The notes under the pieces were generated by a model, which was not told where the DNA came from, did not search any database, and worked only from the letters and a program-made list of their open reading frames with translations. A stretch of DNA of 64,000 bases. It comes from Candidatus Rifleibacteriota bacterium. GTDB lineage: Bacteria > Muiribacteriota > Ozemobacteria > Ozemobacterales > Ozemobacteraceae. The position numbers and the translations under genes are program-made. This document shows positions 8,318 through 16,010 of the stretch, piece after piece. Within the stretch, counting starts at the first letter, position 1. Every line of letters starts with the position of its first letter. The stretch lies in assembly GCA_018818125.1 (NCBI GenBank), contig JAHISQ010000152.1, positions 1-64,000 of the forward strand, in the 5' to 3' direction.

Positions 8318-9049
8318 CTAAAATGGCCCGACTGCCACTGCGATAGCTGCGACCTGCAAACCGAAAAACAACAGGTTAGCAGCGCGACTCGTGCGGTCGA
8401 AACAGTTTAAAACTGCGGCAAGCAATAACGGTAGCGCAACCAGCGTCGAAAAACGCGGCATCATGCTGAACACGAATATGAAGCTCAGACATCCCCAGGC
8501 AAAATTATTGGCTTTGGCGTTGCGAAGGCCCGCGATAGAGCCAACTGCTACTGCTGATATAAATGGTATTATCAACGTGCGTCGGTCGATAAAGGGGCAA
8601 CAGCCACCCGGAAAGTTAAGATAAGCAAAGAAAATCGCCGCCCACGCAAAGGGGTTGGGTGACTGCACTTCGTTGCGTACAAACAGTACGCTGGCGACAA
8701 ACCAGATAACCGAACGCCCTGCCAACGCAATAAAGGTAACCGAAGGTCCGGCCTTAATAAAACTGAAGCCGATTATCAAAGAGATACAGGCTTCAACTAC
8801 CGGGTATTGCCATGCTATAGGGACCTGGCAGTAACGACAGCGCCCGCGCAAAAAAAGCCAGCTGAATACCGGAATCAGGTCGATGGCATGCAGTTGATGA
8901 TCGCATTTTGGGCAGGCCGATGGTGGAAATATGACCGATTTTCCGCTGGCCATACGCAAGATTACGACATTGCTAAAGCTGCCGATCAAGCTGCCAAAAA
9001 CAAAGAAGAATCCTGATAATAGTAAATTGAGTGCTTCGCTTGTTGCCAT
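8318..9049 (-). CDS. Type IV prepilin peptidase/N-methyltransferase family protein, GxGD motif lost
   Basis: A 243-residue polytopic protein of the A24 (PilD/GspO) family, which cleaves prepilin leader peptides and methylates the new N-terminus. The N-terminal part is well kept: GSFSNVVILRM, then the paired CPKC and CRYC zinc-binding motifs and the IAWQYPVVEA segment. In the peptidase half one Asp is present (PFIDRRTLIIPF). The position of the second catalytic Asp (GxGDxK) reads MMPRFSTLVAL, with Pro-Arg in place of Gly-Asp. The methylase part therefore looks intact and the aspartic protease centre looks broken, unless another Asp substitutes. It is downstream of the pilin gene on the same strand, separated by a terminator-like hairpin. 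Confidence 0.82.
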   Translation of the reverse strand: MATSEALNLLLSGFFFVFGSLIGSFSNVVILRMASGKSVIFPPSACPKCDHQLHAIDLIPVFSWLFLRGRCRYCQVPIAWQYPVVEACISLIIGFSFIKAGPSVTFIALAGRSVIWFVASVLFVRNEVQSPNPFAWAAIFFAYLNFPGGCCPFIDRRTLIIPFISAVAVGSIAGLRNAKANNFAWGCLSFIFVFSMMPRFSTLVALPLLLAAVLNCFDRTSRAANLLFFGLQVAAIAVAVGPF

Positions 9050-9110
9050 GTCTCACAGCATAACGCGCCTGACAGAATTGGGCAATCGGAAAAATCGAAA
9101 GTTAAAAGGC

Positions 9111-9147
9111 AAAAAAAAAGAGCAGCTTGCGCCGCTCTTTTTTTAGC
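9111..9147 (-). terminator. Rho-independent terminator after the pilin gene
   Basis: An 8-bp stem AGAGCGGC / GCTGCTCT (one G-U pair) with a GCAA tetraloop is followed on the minus strand by a long T run. The other strand also has a T run, so it could work in both directions. It lies just past the pilin stop. Confidence 0.8.
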
Positions 9148-9158
9148 AATTACGATGT

Positions 9159-9512
9159 CTATGGCAGAGCTGTGGGACTCTCTACTGTGCCGTGGATGGT
9201 GCATGTAACAACGCCGTCTAATTTCAGGCCTGTTCCGCCGATTACGCAATCGGTTTCAGCTGGTACGATTGATGATTTGAGGTATTTTCCGCTTACTAGC
9301 CCTGCTTCATCAAGTGTGTCCATCATGGCGTTGTTGTCCATATTGTACATTTCAACGGCGCCCATGATAACTCTCTGGTTTGCGAAGCATGCTTTCTGAC
9401 GTGCCTGCTGGCGTGCTTTGCGGAAGTTCGGAATCGCAATAGCAGCAAGAATACCAATAATGGCGATAACGATCATAAGTTCGATCAACGTGAAGCCTTT
9501 TCGAGATCTCAT
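9159..9512 (-). CDS. pilA: Type IV pilin (major pilin-like)
   Basis: A 117-residue prepilin. The leader MRSRKG is followed by the class III signal FTLIELMIVIAIIGILAAIA, with Phe at +1 and Glu at +5 of the mature protein. This gives the N-methylated helix that forms the pilus core. The globular part is small, with three Cys residues (ACFAN, TDCVI, VTCTI). The frame is open 26 codons further upstream, but the ATG at 9512 is preferred. It has AAAGGGG before it and gives a normal six-residue leader. A good sigma-70-type promoter lies at 9562-9590 and a terminator follows the stop, so it is probably transcribed alone. The single gene and short leader suggest a major subunit, although a pseudopilin role is possible. 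Confidence 0.92.
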   Translation of the reverse strand: MRSRKGFTLIELMIVIAIIGILAAIAIPNFRKARQQARQKACFANQRVIMGAVEMYNMDNNAMMDTLDEAGLVSGKYLKSSIVPAETDCVIGGTGLKLDGVVTCTIHGTVESPTALP

Positions 9513-9561
9513 AATAAAAACCCCTTTCGATAAAAAAATAAAATAGAACTTCGACACCTTA

Positions 9562-9590
9562 AGTTTACCTGGGAAACCGCATTTTGTCAA
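9562..9590 (-). promoter_or_regulatory. Sigma-70-type promoter of the pilin gene
   Basis: On the minus strand TTGACA (9585-9590) and TAAACT (9562-9567) are separated by exactly 17 bases. They lie in the gap between the end of pilT and the pilin start, about 50 bases before the ATG. Confidence 0.65.
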
Positions 9591-9600
9591 TGCAAGTTTA

Positions 9601-10662
9601 TCATGCGCTTTTGAGCATTCTTTCTAGTTCTTTCGGATGCATGGTGTGAACCATTGCTTCCTCAAGAGTGATGTCGCCGCGAAGGTACAGATCTCTGAGC
9701 GACATTTCGAACGTCATCATGCCTTCGTCGTGACTTGTCTGCATTACTGTGTACAATCCGGAAATTTTCTGTTCACGGATACAGTTGGCAACCGCCGGGT
9801 TGCCAATCAGAATTTCGTTACAGACAACGCGACCTTTACCACTGGCTACCGGGAGCAGTTGCTGAGCGATAACCGCACGAAGAACGAACGAGAGCTGTGA
9901 ACGAATCTGTGATTGCTGATGGGGCGGGAACATGTCGATAATACGGTTGATTGTTTGCGCCGCATCGGTGGTATGAAGAGTGCCGAATACAAGATGGCCG
10001 GTTTCGGCCATTGTGCAGGCTGCACCTACGGTTTCGAGGTCGCGCATTTCGCCGACCAGAATAACGTCGGGATCTTCGCGCAGTACTCGGCGCAGTGCTT
10101 CGCCGAAAGATTTGGTATCTATGTGTAGTTCGCGCTGGTTAATAACTGAGCGCTTGTGATAATGCAGATATTCGATCGGATCTTCGATCGTCATGATGTG
10201 GCAGCGTCTGCTTTCATTGACAATGTTGATCAGGCAGGCCAGAGAAGTGGATTTGCCAGAACCGGTTGGGCCGGTAAACAGAACCAGGCCTTTGCGCATG
10301 CGGGTGAAATCGCGCAGTTTTTCGGGCAGGCGCAGTTCTTCAAGCGATGGAATTTTGGTCGGAATAATTCGGAAAGCGGCGCCGATACAGCCGCGTTGTT
10401 TATAGACGTTAACGCGGAAACGCCCAAAACCGTGAACAGAATAAGACATGTCGAGTTCAAAATTCTCTTCAAATTCTTTCTGTTGCTCGGCGGTGAGCAT
10501 GTTGTAAATTAAAGATCTTGTGTCCATTGGGGTTAGAACGTCGAGGTCGGTCTGGATTAGCTCGCCGTCGACGCGAATAACTGGTGGTGTACCTACAGTT
10601 ATGTGAAGGTCAGATGCCCCATTTTCAATGACCAGATTCAACAAATCGTTCAGGACAAACAT
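9601..10662 (-). CDS. pilT: Type IV pilus retraction ATPase PilT
   Basis: A 353-residue hexameric ATPase that powers pilus retraction and twitching motility. The N-terminal region (SDLHITVGTPPVIRVDGEL) is typical. The Walker A motif GPTGSGKST is at about 131-139, the Walker B DPDVILVGEMRD at about 198-209, and the Asp and His boxes are present (MTIEDPIEYLH, TGHLVFGTLHT). The C-terminal retraction motif is recognisable as PAVANCIREQKI. The length is normal. It lies downstream of pilB on the same strand, separated by a hairpin, and directly upstream of the pilin promoter. No pilC gene is seen next to it. Confidence 0.95.
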   Translation of the reverse strand: MFVLNDLLNLVIENGASDLHITVGTPPVIRVDGELIQTDLDVLTPMDTRSLIYNMLTAEQQKEFEENFELDMSYSVHGFGRFRVNVYKQRGCIGAAFRIIPTKIPSLEELRLPEKLRDFTRMRKGLVLFTGPTGSGKSTSLACLINIVNESRRCHIMTIEDPIEYLHYHKRSVINQRELHIDTKSFGEALRRVLREDPDVILVGEMRDLETVGAACTMAETGHLVFGTLHTTDAAQTINRIIDMFPPHQQSQIRSQLSFVLRAVIAQQLLPVASGKGRVVCNEILIGNPAVANCIREQKISGLYTVMQTSHDEGMMTFEMSLRDLYLRGDITLEEAMVHTMHPKELERMLKSA

Positions 10663-10712
10663 TTCCGCGCTCCTTAAAGGTTCGTTTTTTTATTTTTGAT
10701 TGGCAGGTCTGT

Positions 10713-10755
10713 AAAAATAACACTCCCGCAGCTGCTGTGGCAATTGGGGAGTGCT
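10713..10755 (-). terminator. Hairpin between pilB and pilT
   Basis: On the minus strand CACTCCC (10747-10753) pairs with GGGAGTG (10721-10727) around a 19-base loop, followed by TTATTTTTAC. The loop is long, so it may be a weak or conditional terminator. Confidence 0.5.
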
Positions 10756-10789
10756 GGTTATATTCAGATTGAGAAACAACAACATCAAC

Positions 10790-12616
10790 TCAGTGTTCGC
10801 CCATGGTAACACGAAGAACTTCTTCAAGTGATGTCATACCGGTTAAGGCCTTGCGCATAGCTGATTCGCGTAATGACAACATGCCTTCTTCAATTGCCTG
10901 GCGGCGAATATCATCAGTCGAGCCGCCATTCAGAATGATATCGCGCAGACGTTCTGACATCATCATAACTTCGTATACGCCAATACGGCCTTTGCTGCCA
11001 GAGTTGCCGCAGGATTCGCAGCCTTTGCCTTTGTAGAACATCATGTTCTTTTCGTTGATGTGCGGCAGGTCAATGCGGCGGATCAGTTCCGGGGTGATGC
11101 CAAACTGACCAATCTGTTCGGCACGTGGCTTGATTTCAAATTTGCAGTCTTTGCAGATCTTTCGAACCAGACGCTGAGCCTGAATCAGAATAACAGAGGT
11201 AGTTACCATGAACGGTTCGATACCCATGTTTATGATACGACCAATGGTGCCGGGGGCGTCGTTCGTATGCAGGGTTGAGAGAACCAGATGGCCGGTCATT
11301 GACGCTTTGATCGCAATTTCCGCGGTTTCAAAGTCACGAATCTCACCAACCATGATTACGTCGGGATCCTGGCGCAGGAACGAGCGCAGCGCGGCTGCGA
11401 AGGTCAGGCCGATTTCGGGTTTGCACTGCACCTGGTTGACGCCGTGCAACATGTATTCTACCGGGTCTTCCGCGGTCATGACGTTGGTGTCGATAGAGTT
11501 AACAGAGGTCAGCGCCGAGTACAGAGTTGTGGTTTTGCCAGAACCCGTTGGGCCGGTAACCAGAATAATTCCGTAGGGCGAAGCGACACCGAGTTTGAAG
11601 CGCTCAAGCGTTTTGGGTTCAAAGCCAAGGTCTTCGAGGTTAACCTTCAATGAGGTCTGGTCAAGAATACGCATAACGATCTTCTCGCCCCAGATAACAG
11701 GCAGAACCGAAACGCGCAGATCGATCATGCGGTTGGAAACTTTAATTTTGATGCGGCCGTCCTGGGGAAGGCGCTTTTCTGCAATGTTGAGCTGCGCCAT
11801 AATTTTGATACGTGAAGTGATCGCCGCAGTTGCTTTTTTAGGTGGCTGCATCGCGGTATACATCATACCGTCCTGGCGGTATCTTATGCGCAGCTCTTTT
11901 TCGAACGGTTCGATATGAATATCTGAAACGCCGTTTTGAACAGCCTGCGAGATGACCAGATTGCAGAGCCTGATGATCGGCGCATCGTTTTCGCCGAGTT
12001 CGCCGAGGCCGTCAAGATCTTCGTCGTCAGAATGACCTATGTCTTCAAGGTCGTCCATCAGTTTGTCCTGCTGGGCGACTGCTCCGTAGGCGTCCTGGAG
12101 TGCTTTGTTGATATCTGTATGTGTTGCCACGACCGGTTTGACCATCAAAGCTGTCATCAGCTGGATGTCGTCGATCGCGATAATGTTCAGCGGATCTACC
12201 ATCGCTACAGTAAGCTTGTTGCCGACCTTGTTGATCGGAATGAGCATGTGGCGCTTGGCAATGTGTTCTGGCACCAATTTGGCAATGACCGGGTCGATCA
12301 GATAGTTGGACAGATCGATAAAAGGAATGCGCAACTGCTTCGAAAGAATCTGAACTATGTCCTGCTCAGTTACCAGATGCATTTCTACAAGAACCGCGCC
12401 GAGACGTTTGCCGCTCTTTTTCTGCAGTGACAGTGCCTGCTGCAGCTGTTCTTCGTTGATCAGGCCTTCCTGAATCAGAGCGTCGCCAAGTCGCAGTTTT
12501 TTGGAAAGAATCGAGGTGGCCGCCGCAGATTTTGGCAGGGGTGCCTGGCCCGGAGGTAACCCGCCGGCAAGTGTTTCGGCTGGCGCTCCTGGTGCGGCAG
12601 GAGGGGTTTGATTCAT
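10790..12616 (-). CDS. pilB: Type IV pilus assembly ATPase PilB
   Basis: A 608-residue assembly ATPase of the PilB/GspE family. A Pro/Ala-rich start (1-35) is followed by an N-terminal MshEN/GspE-N domain at about 40-170 (LRLGDALIQEGLINEEQLQQ). After a linker comes the ATPase core, with Walker A GPTGSGKTT at about 355-363, the Asp box TAEDPVEYML, Walker B DPDVIMVGEIRD and the His box STLHTND. The zinc tetracysteine motif (CKDC ... CESC) is complete, which favours an extension ATPase rather than a PilT paralogue. A promoter-like sequence lies 34 bases upstream. GGAAGG is present before the ATG, with somewhat long spacing. Confidence 0.95.
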   Translation of the reverse strand: MNQTPPAAPGAPAETLAGGLPPGQAPLPKSAAATSILSKKLRLGDALIQEGLINEEQLQQALSLQKKSGKRLGAVLVEMHLVTEQDIVQILSKQLRIPFIDLSNYLIDPVIAKLVPEHIAKRHMLIPINKVGNKLTVAMVDPLNIIAIDDIQLMTALMVKPVVATHTDINKALQDAYGAVAQQDKLMDDLEDIGHSDDEDLDGLGELGENDAPIIRLCNLVISQAVQNGVSDIHIEPFEKELRIRYRQDGMMYTAMQPPKKATAAITSRIKIMAQLNIAEKRLPQDGRIKIKVSNRMIDLRVSVLPVIWGEKIVMRILDQTSLKVNLEDLGFEPKTLERFKLGVASPYGIILVTGPTGSGKTTTLYSALTSVNSIDTNVMTAEDPVEYMLHGVNQVQCKPEIGLTFAAALRSFLRQDPDVIMVGEIRDFETAEIAIKASMTGHLVLSTLHTNDAPGTIGRIINMGIEPFMVTTSVILIQAQRLVRKICKDCKFEIKPRAEQIGQFGITPELIRRIDLPHINEKNMMFYKGKGCESCGNSGSKGRIGVYEVMMMSERLRDIILNGGSTDDIRRQAIEEGMLSLRESAMRKALTGMTSLEEVLRVTMGEH

Positions 12617-12649
12617 TACTGCAGTTCCTTCCTTATTTCTTTACCAGAA

Positions 12650-12678
12650 ATAATGCCTCATTTTATCTTACTAAGCAA
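12650..12678 (-). promoter_or_regulatory. Candidate sigma-70-type promoter of pilB
   Basis: On the minus strand TTGCTT (12673-12678) and CATTAT (12650-12655) are 17 bases apart, just after the end of aroE and before pilB. Confidence 0.4.
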
Positions 12679-12689
12679 GTAATCTGTTA

Positions 12690-13511
12690 TTACTCACCAA
12701 AAATGCACCTTTTTATAACCTCTTCAGGTGCTGCCAGACCAGTCAACAATCTGAACGATTCCAGGCCTTGTTCTAGCAACAACTCTCGACCATCCACTAC
12801 GGTACAGCCCCTTTGTCTGGCTGTAACCACCAATCTGGATGCAGGTGCATAATTAAAATCGACATAAAACTTGCTTTTGCTGAGAAATTCTTTAAGCTCT
12901 GCAACAAAATCATCTTTATGCCACCCCAGAGGGGTCGCGTTAAGTATTATATCAGATTCTTCGATTGCGTATGCAAAGTTTTTCTCATTCCATGCCAGTC
13001 TTTTTATACCATCTGCCTGATTTGAGTCAATAGCATCGCTAAAACTTCGCGCGATCTGGAAAACTCGTGTGCCGCGTTGCAGAAGCGCCCATGTTGCTGC
13101 TGCTGCTGCCCCGCCGCTGCCCATTACCAGGCCAGTTTTGGGCTGCTCAAGACGGTCTATAATTCGCAGGCAGCCGGTGGCATCCGTGTTCCAGCCTTCT
13201 GTCTGGCCATCCTCGCAGAACTTTATACAGTTAACGGCTTTTAGAGTGTCGGCTGGACTGTGCAGAAGATCGCACAGTCCGGCAGCAGCGTGCTTGTGGG
13301 GTGCGGTTACGTTTATACCGCGCACATTAAGAGCTTTGAGTCCGGTAATAGCTTCGAGCAAGTCGGCGCGACAGACTCGGAAGGGTACATATACGGCATC
13401 AAGGCCGCAGAATCTCAGCGCGCTGTTCCAGAAAGCGGGACTCAACGAGTGAGCAACCGGGTCTCCAATGATCGCGAAAGTATCGCTCGAACCAGAAATT
13501 ATACCAATCAT
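12690..13511 (-). CDS. aroE: Shikimate dehydrogenase
   Basis: A 273-residue enzyme that reduces 3-dehydroshikimate with NADPH in aromatic amino-acid synthesis. The substrate-binding SLSP (22-25), the catalytic Lys in NVTAPHK (Lys73) and the Asp of NTDATG (Asp110) are all present. The nucleotide-binding loop GSGGAAAAA starts at about 131. The start at 13511 is the first ATG after an in-frame stop. The minus strand just before it has no Shine-Dalgarno site; it reads CTCCTTTTT, resembling an anti-Shine-Dalgarno. Translation may be weak or depend on structure in the adjacent two-hairpin element. It is upstream of pilB on the same strand. Confidence 0.93.
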   Translation of the reverse strand: MIGIISGSSDTFAIIGDPVAHSLSPAFWNSALRFCGLDAVYVPFRVCRADLLEAITGLKALNVRGINVTAPHKHAAAGLCDLLHSPADTLKAVNCIKFCEDGQTEGWNTDATGCLRIIDRLEQPKTGLVMGSGGAAAAATWALLQRGTRVFQIARSFSDAIDSNQADGIKRLAWNEKNFAYAIEESDIILNATPLGWHKDDFVAELKEFLSKSKFYVDFNYAPASRLVVTARQRGCTVVDGRELLLEQGLESFRLLTGLAAPEEVIKRCIFGE

Positions 13512-13531
13512 AAAAAGGAGTTATCCGCAGT

Positions 13532-13597
13532 CCCCCACAGGACGTGGGAGGATACTTTGGTCAAGTAAACCGCAATTCATCTGTGTCATCTGCGGTT
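13532..13597 (-). repeat. Two-hairpin intergenic element, copy d (divergent)
   Basis: On the minus strand AACCGCA / TGCGGTT (13591-13597, 13568-13574) forms stem 1 with a 16-base loop. A linker ending AAAGTATC follows, then stem 2 CTCCCAC / GTGGGGG (13544-13550, 13532-13538) around GTCCT. Stem 2 and the following GACTGCGG match copy b closely. Stem 1 is less like the others. It lies immediately upstream of aroE, within 25 bases of its start. Confidence 0.5.
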
Positions 13598-13640
13598 CGA
13601 TTCGTCTTTTCTTCGCCAGTGTTTTGTGGCTTAGTGCGAG
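13590..13640 (+). repeat. Dispersed intergenic sequence, copy 2
   Basis: CTGCGGTTCGATTCGTC, TTTTCTT and GTTTTGTGGCTTAGTGCGAG match the stretch at 2563-2621 in sequence and order. It is non-coding, between aroE and the STAS gene, and partly overlaps stem 1 of hairpin copy d. Confidence 0.5.
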
Positions 13641-13664
13641 AATCAAATCTGCGTAGGGGTGGGA

Positions 13665-14009
13665 TCAACCAAAACTCTTGACGGCTTCTTCTTCTGATTC
13701 AAAAACATCGAAAACCTTGTCTAGTCTTGATCTTTCAAGCAGTTCCTGCACGGTTGGAGAGAGATTGATCAGCTTGAGGTCACCGTTGCTTTTCTTGAGC
13801 TTCTTCAATGTGGCCGCAAATACGCCTAGCCCCATACTGTTAAGATAATTTACTTCCTGCAGATCGACGATCAGCTTCTTTTTGCCATCGTTGACCACCT
13901 GATCCATTTTTTCTTTAAACTGATTGACAGTTTCGGTGCCTACTTCGCCCCGTACGATGATAAGCGTGATGTCGTTTCCCTTTGGTCTTACATCGATTTT
14001 AATTTCCAT
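13665..14009 (-). CDS. STAS-domain anti-sigma factor antagonist
   Basis: A 114-residue single-domain STAS protein of the SpoIIAA/RsbV type. These proteins bind an anti-sigma factor or other switch kinase and are controlled by phosphorylation of one Ser. The domain runs the whole length: a beta start IKIDVRPKGNDITLIIVRGE, then VDLQEVNYLNSMGLGVFAA with the candidate phospho-serine in LNSMGLG. A strong ribosome-binding site (GGGAGGG) precedes the ATG. No partner kinase or phosphatase gene is in the window, so the controlled sigma factor is unknown. It is flanked by a terminator-like hairpin upstream, belonging to the PorV-like gene. Confidence 0.9.
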   Translation of the reverse strand: MEIKIDVRPKGNDITLIIVRGEVGTETVNQFKEKMDQVVNDGKKKLIVDLQEVNYLNSMGLGVFAATLKKLKKSNGDLKLINLSPTVQELLERSRLDKVFDVFESEEEAVKSFG

Positions 14010-14112
14010 AACAAATCCCTCCCAGAACTTTTCTGCAATTGATCATCTGATCCCGGCAAATATTGCGGAATACATGTCTCTAAAGACCAAAGGTCATAAG
14101 AGACACCTAAAA

Positions 14113-14154
14113 TTAACTCATCTTTCTCTTATATGCAAGAGAAAGACGAGTTAA
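14113..14154 (-). terminator. Long hairpin after the PorV-like gene
   Basis: A nearly perfect stem of about 18 bp (TTAACTCGTCTTTCTCTT pairing with AAGAGAAAGATGAGTTAA, one mismatch) with a six-base loop, followed on the minus strand by TTTTAG. It sits between the PorV-like gene and the STAS gene. Confidence 0.65.
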
Positions 14155-14182
14155 TGAAAGGGGAATCAATAATTATCGATAA

Positions 14183-15139
14183 TTAGAACTTCTTTGAGGC
14201 AGAAATTCTGTGTGCGTCACCAAGAATTTCGTCGGCGTATGAGTAATCAAAGCGCCAGGTGTCAAGCTTGAAACTGGCACCAAGAGTCAGATCGCCATCT
14301 TTGCTGCCGATGCGCAGTGCTGCATATTCCTGTAACCACCATTCGGCTCCGGCGAACAGCTTGGCGTCCATGTCTTCAACCTTGTTGATGTCAGCAGCCA
14401 GCGTCAGATTAGAGCGGGCCTTGTAGGCGGCACCAAAGGTTGTTGTCATCGGCACGTCATCTGAGTGACCAGAAGCCGTGTTCCAGTCAAGAGTTTCGCC
14501 GATGTCGCGAATTGACAGACCAAGAGTGGTTTTTTCGTTTGCTTCATAAAGGAAACCAAAATCGAGACCCCAGGTGCTGGCTGAGTTAGTGAACAGTTCA
14601 TGTTTGAGATACTTGACGTTCACGCCACCGTAAAATTTGTCAGAAAGTTTGCGGGCATAAGAGCCGAAAGTGTTCTTTTCGGTGTCTTTAAAGTAGCTGA
14701 AAATCCAGACATTCATGCCGGCTGTGTAACCACCGTTTGCATCAGTTGCAGGGTCTACGCCATTGTTGGACAGTCTGGTTTCGGGAATGCCATCAACACC
14801 GAAGCTCATATGCGATAGAGCTGCAACGCCATTCTTCTTGCCGCTTTTGTCTTTCAGAACGTGAGCGTAGTTGAAGAAGTTGTAGTCACGATCCATGGTC
14901 AGGTCAGCATGCATGAAAGATGCTTCTGACTGTTCAAGTCTGGCGAGACCGGCCGGGTTCCAGAATGATGCGGTCGAGTCATCAGCGAGGGCGGTGAATG
15001 CACTGCCCATGCCGAGCGCTCTTGCTCCCACGCCCATTTTGAGATATGCGCCTGCCTGCCCTGCCGATTCGGCAAAGGCGGTGCTCATGGTTCCTACGCT
15101 GAGTGCAACGAGGAAGAGCGTTTTTAAAACCTTTTTCAT
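14183..15139 (-). CDS. PorV/PorQ-like outer-membrane beta-barrel protein (UPF0164 type)
   Basis: A 318-residue protein with a signal peptide (cleavage near AFA-ES). The N-terminal signature AGAYLKMGVGARALGMGSAF, followed by DDSTASFWNPAGLA, is typical of PorV/PorQ-family barrels related to FadL. Alternating hydrophobic strands follow, ending in an aromatic C-terminal residue (ASKKF). In type IX secretion PorV shuttles C-terminally tagged cargo to the cell surface, and other relatives have unknown roles. It is the third gene of a minus-strand set after giant protein 1 and its lipoprotein. The giant ends in a FlgD-like/type-IX-like domain, so a cargo link is plausible. AAGGGG precedes the ATG. 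A GCCGAATA element lies about 40 bases upstream (15179-15186). Confidence 0.85.
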   Translation of the reverse strand: MKKVLKTLFLVALSVGTMSTAFAESAGQAGAYLKMGVGARALGMGSAFTALADDSTASFWNPAGLARLEQSEASFMHADLTMDRDYNFFNYAHVLKDKSGKKNGVAALSHMSFGVDGIPETRLSNNGVDPATDANGGYTAGMNVWIFSYFKDTEKNTFGSYARKLSDKFYGGVNVKYLKHELFTNSASTWGLDFGFLYEANEKTTLGLSIRDIGETLDWNTASGHSDDVPMTTTFGAAYKARSNLTLAADINKVEDMDAKLFAGAEWWLQEYAALRIGSKDGDLTLGASFKLDTWRFDYSYADEILGDAHRISASKKF

Positions 15140-15225
15140 ATTGTTCCCCTTACGATTCGATAGAACTGGTTGTCAATCTATTCGGCAACTTTGTTGCATT
15201 TATGAATGATATTTCCCAAAAACTT

Positions 15226-15918
15226 TTATATCCCGGACAGTCCCATGGCCTGAAGAGTTTTGAATATCTGTGCCACAGCGCTGTCATTCGAGTTGTCTTC
15301 TGATATAGCCACGTTGATCTGCGACTTTGCCTTGTCTTCGTCGCCAACCCCATTGCGCCAGTAATAACAGAAGGCGAGCATGGCATGCGCTTCCGCATTG
15401 GTTATTCCAATCGGATGAGTTGAAGTGAAGCGATATGCGGTATTGTTAAGTCCGACCGCTTCAAGAAGTTGTATGGCCTGGGTAATGCCTGCTTTCTGGC
15501 CTCGCTGGATCAATGCAGCCGCCAGTCCGATGCGAGCTTCGTTGTTTGAGGCCGAAGCTTGTGTGAAAGACGAATAACCGGATTCAACTCCCGAAGACTT
15601 GGTGAGAGACCAACCGAGTCCATTATAAGACTGAACTTTCTGTTCGTTGGTTATACTGGTGATAGTCAGAACCTGGTTGAATTTGTTGATGGCACTGCTG
15701 AAAGCGCCATAGCGGAAATCTTCCCAGGCCGAGGCAATCAATGAATCCGGGTCGGTTTCGCCGGTGCCGCCAATGTCACCGGTACCACCGGTGCCGGTTC
15801 CAGAAGTTGGTATTTCGGGCGGAATAGTGTAACGGCCACTACCGCCGCCGCTTCCGCAACCACTGGCAAGAAAGAATATTATCCCAATGGTCAACAGCAC
15901 TATCATTTTTCGGTTCAT
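15226..15918 (-). CDS. Small lipoprotein with TPR-like helical repeats, module 1
   Basis: A 230-residue lipoprotein. The signal peptide ends in the lipobox LASGC, followed by a Gly-rich stretch and a Gly/Thr linker. The rest is helical and TPR-like (IASAWEDFRYGAFSSAINKF), ending in NAEAHAMLAFCYYWRNGVGD and AVAQIFKTLQAMGLSGI. It is clearly homologous over its full length to the protein at 40269-41030, which also follows a giant Ig protein. I do not recognise a named family. The pairing suggests a periplasmic or outer-membrane partner for export or anchoring of the giant protein. It lies between giant 1 and the PorV-like gene, with a two-hairpin element between it and giant 1. Confidence 0.85.
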   Translation of the reverse strand: MNRKMIVLLTIGIIFFLASGCGSGGGSGRYTIPPEIPTSGTGTGGTGDIGGTGETDPDSLIASAWEDFRYGAFSSAINKFNQVLTITSITNEQKVQSYNGLGWSLTKSSGVESGYSSFTQASASNNEARIGLAAALIQRGQKAGITQAIQLLEAVGLNNTAYRFTSTHPIGITNAEAHAMLAFCYYWRNGVGDEDKAKSQINVAISEDNSNDSAVAQIFKTLQAMGLSGI

Positions 15919-16010
15919 TTTGCTATCTCCAGCTTTTTTTTCTGCTTATCAGTCAGAACTAGACGATTCTGTTCTATGTTATTGCCGGGCACCTGGTTTG
16001 AGCCTGAGCA

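Noticed and set aside
11936..12430. A 164-codon plus-strand frame inside pilB
   Set aside because: It is a shadow of the well-supported pilB frame, with no ribosome-binding site or recognisable product.
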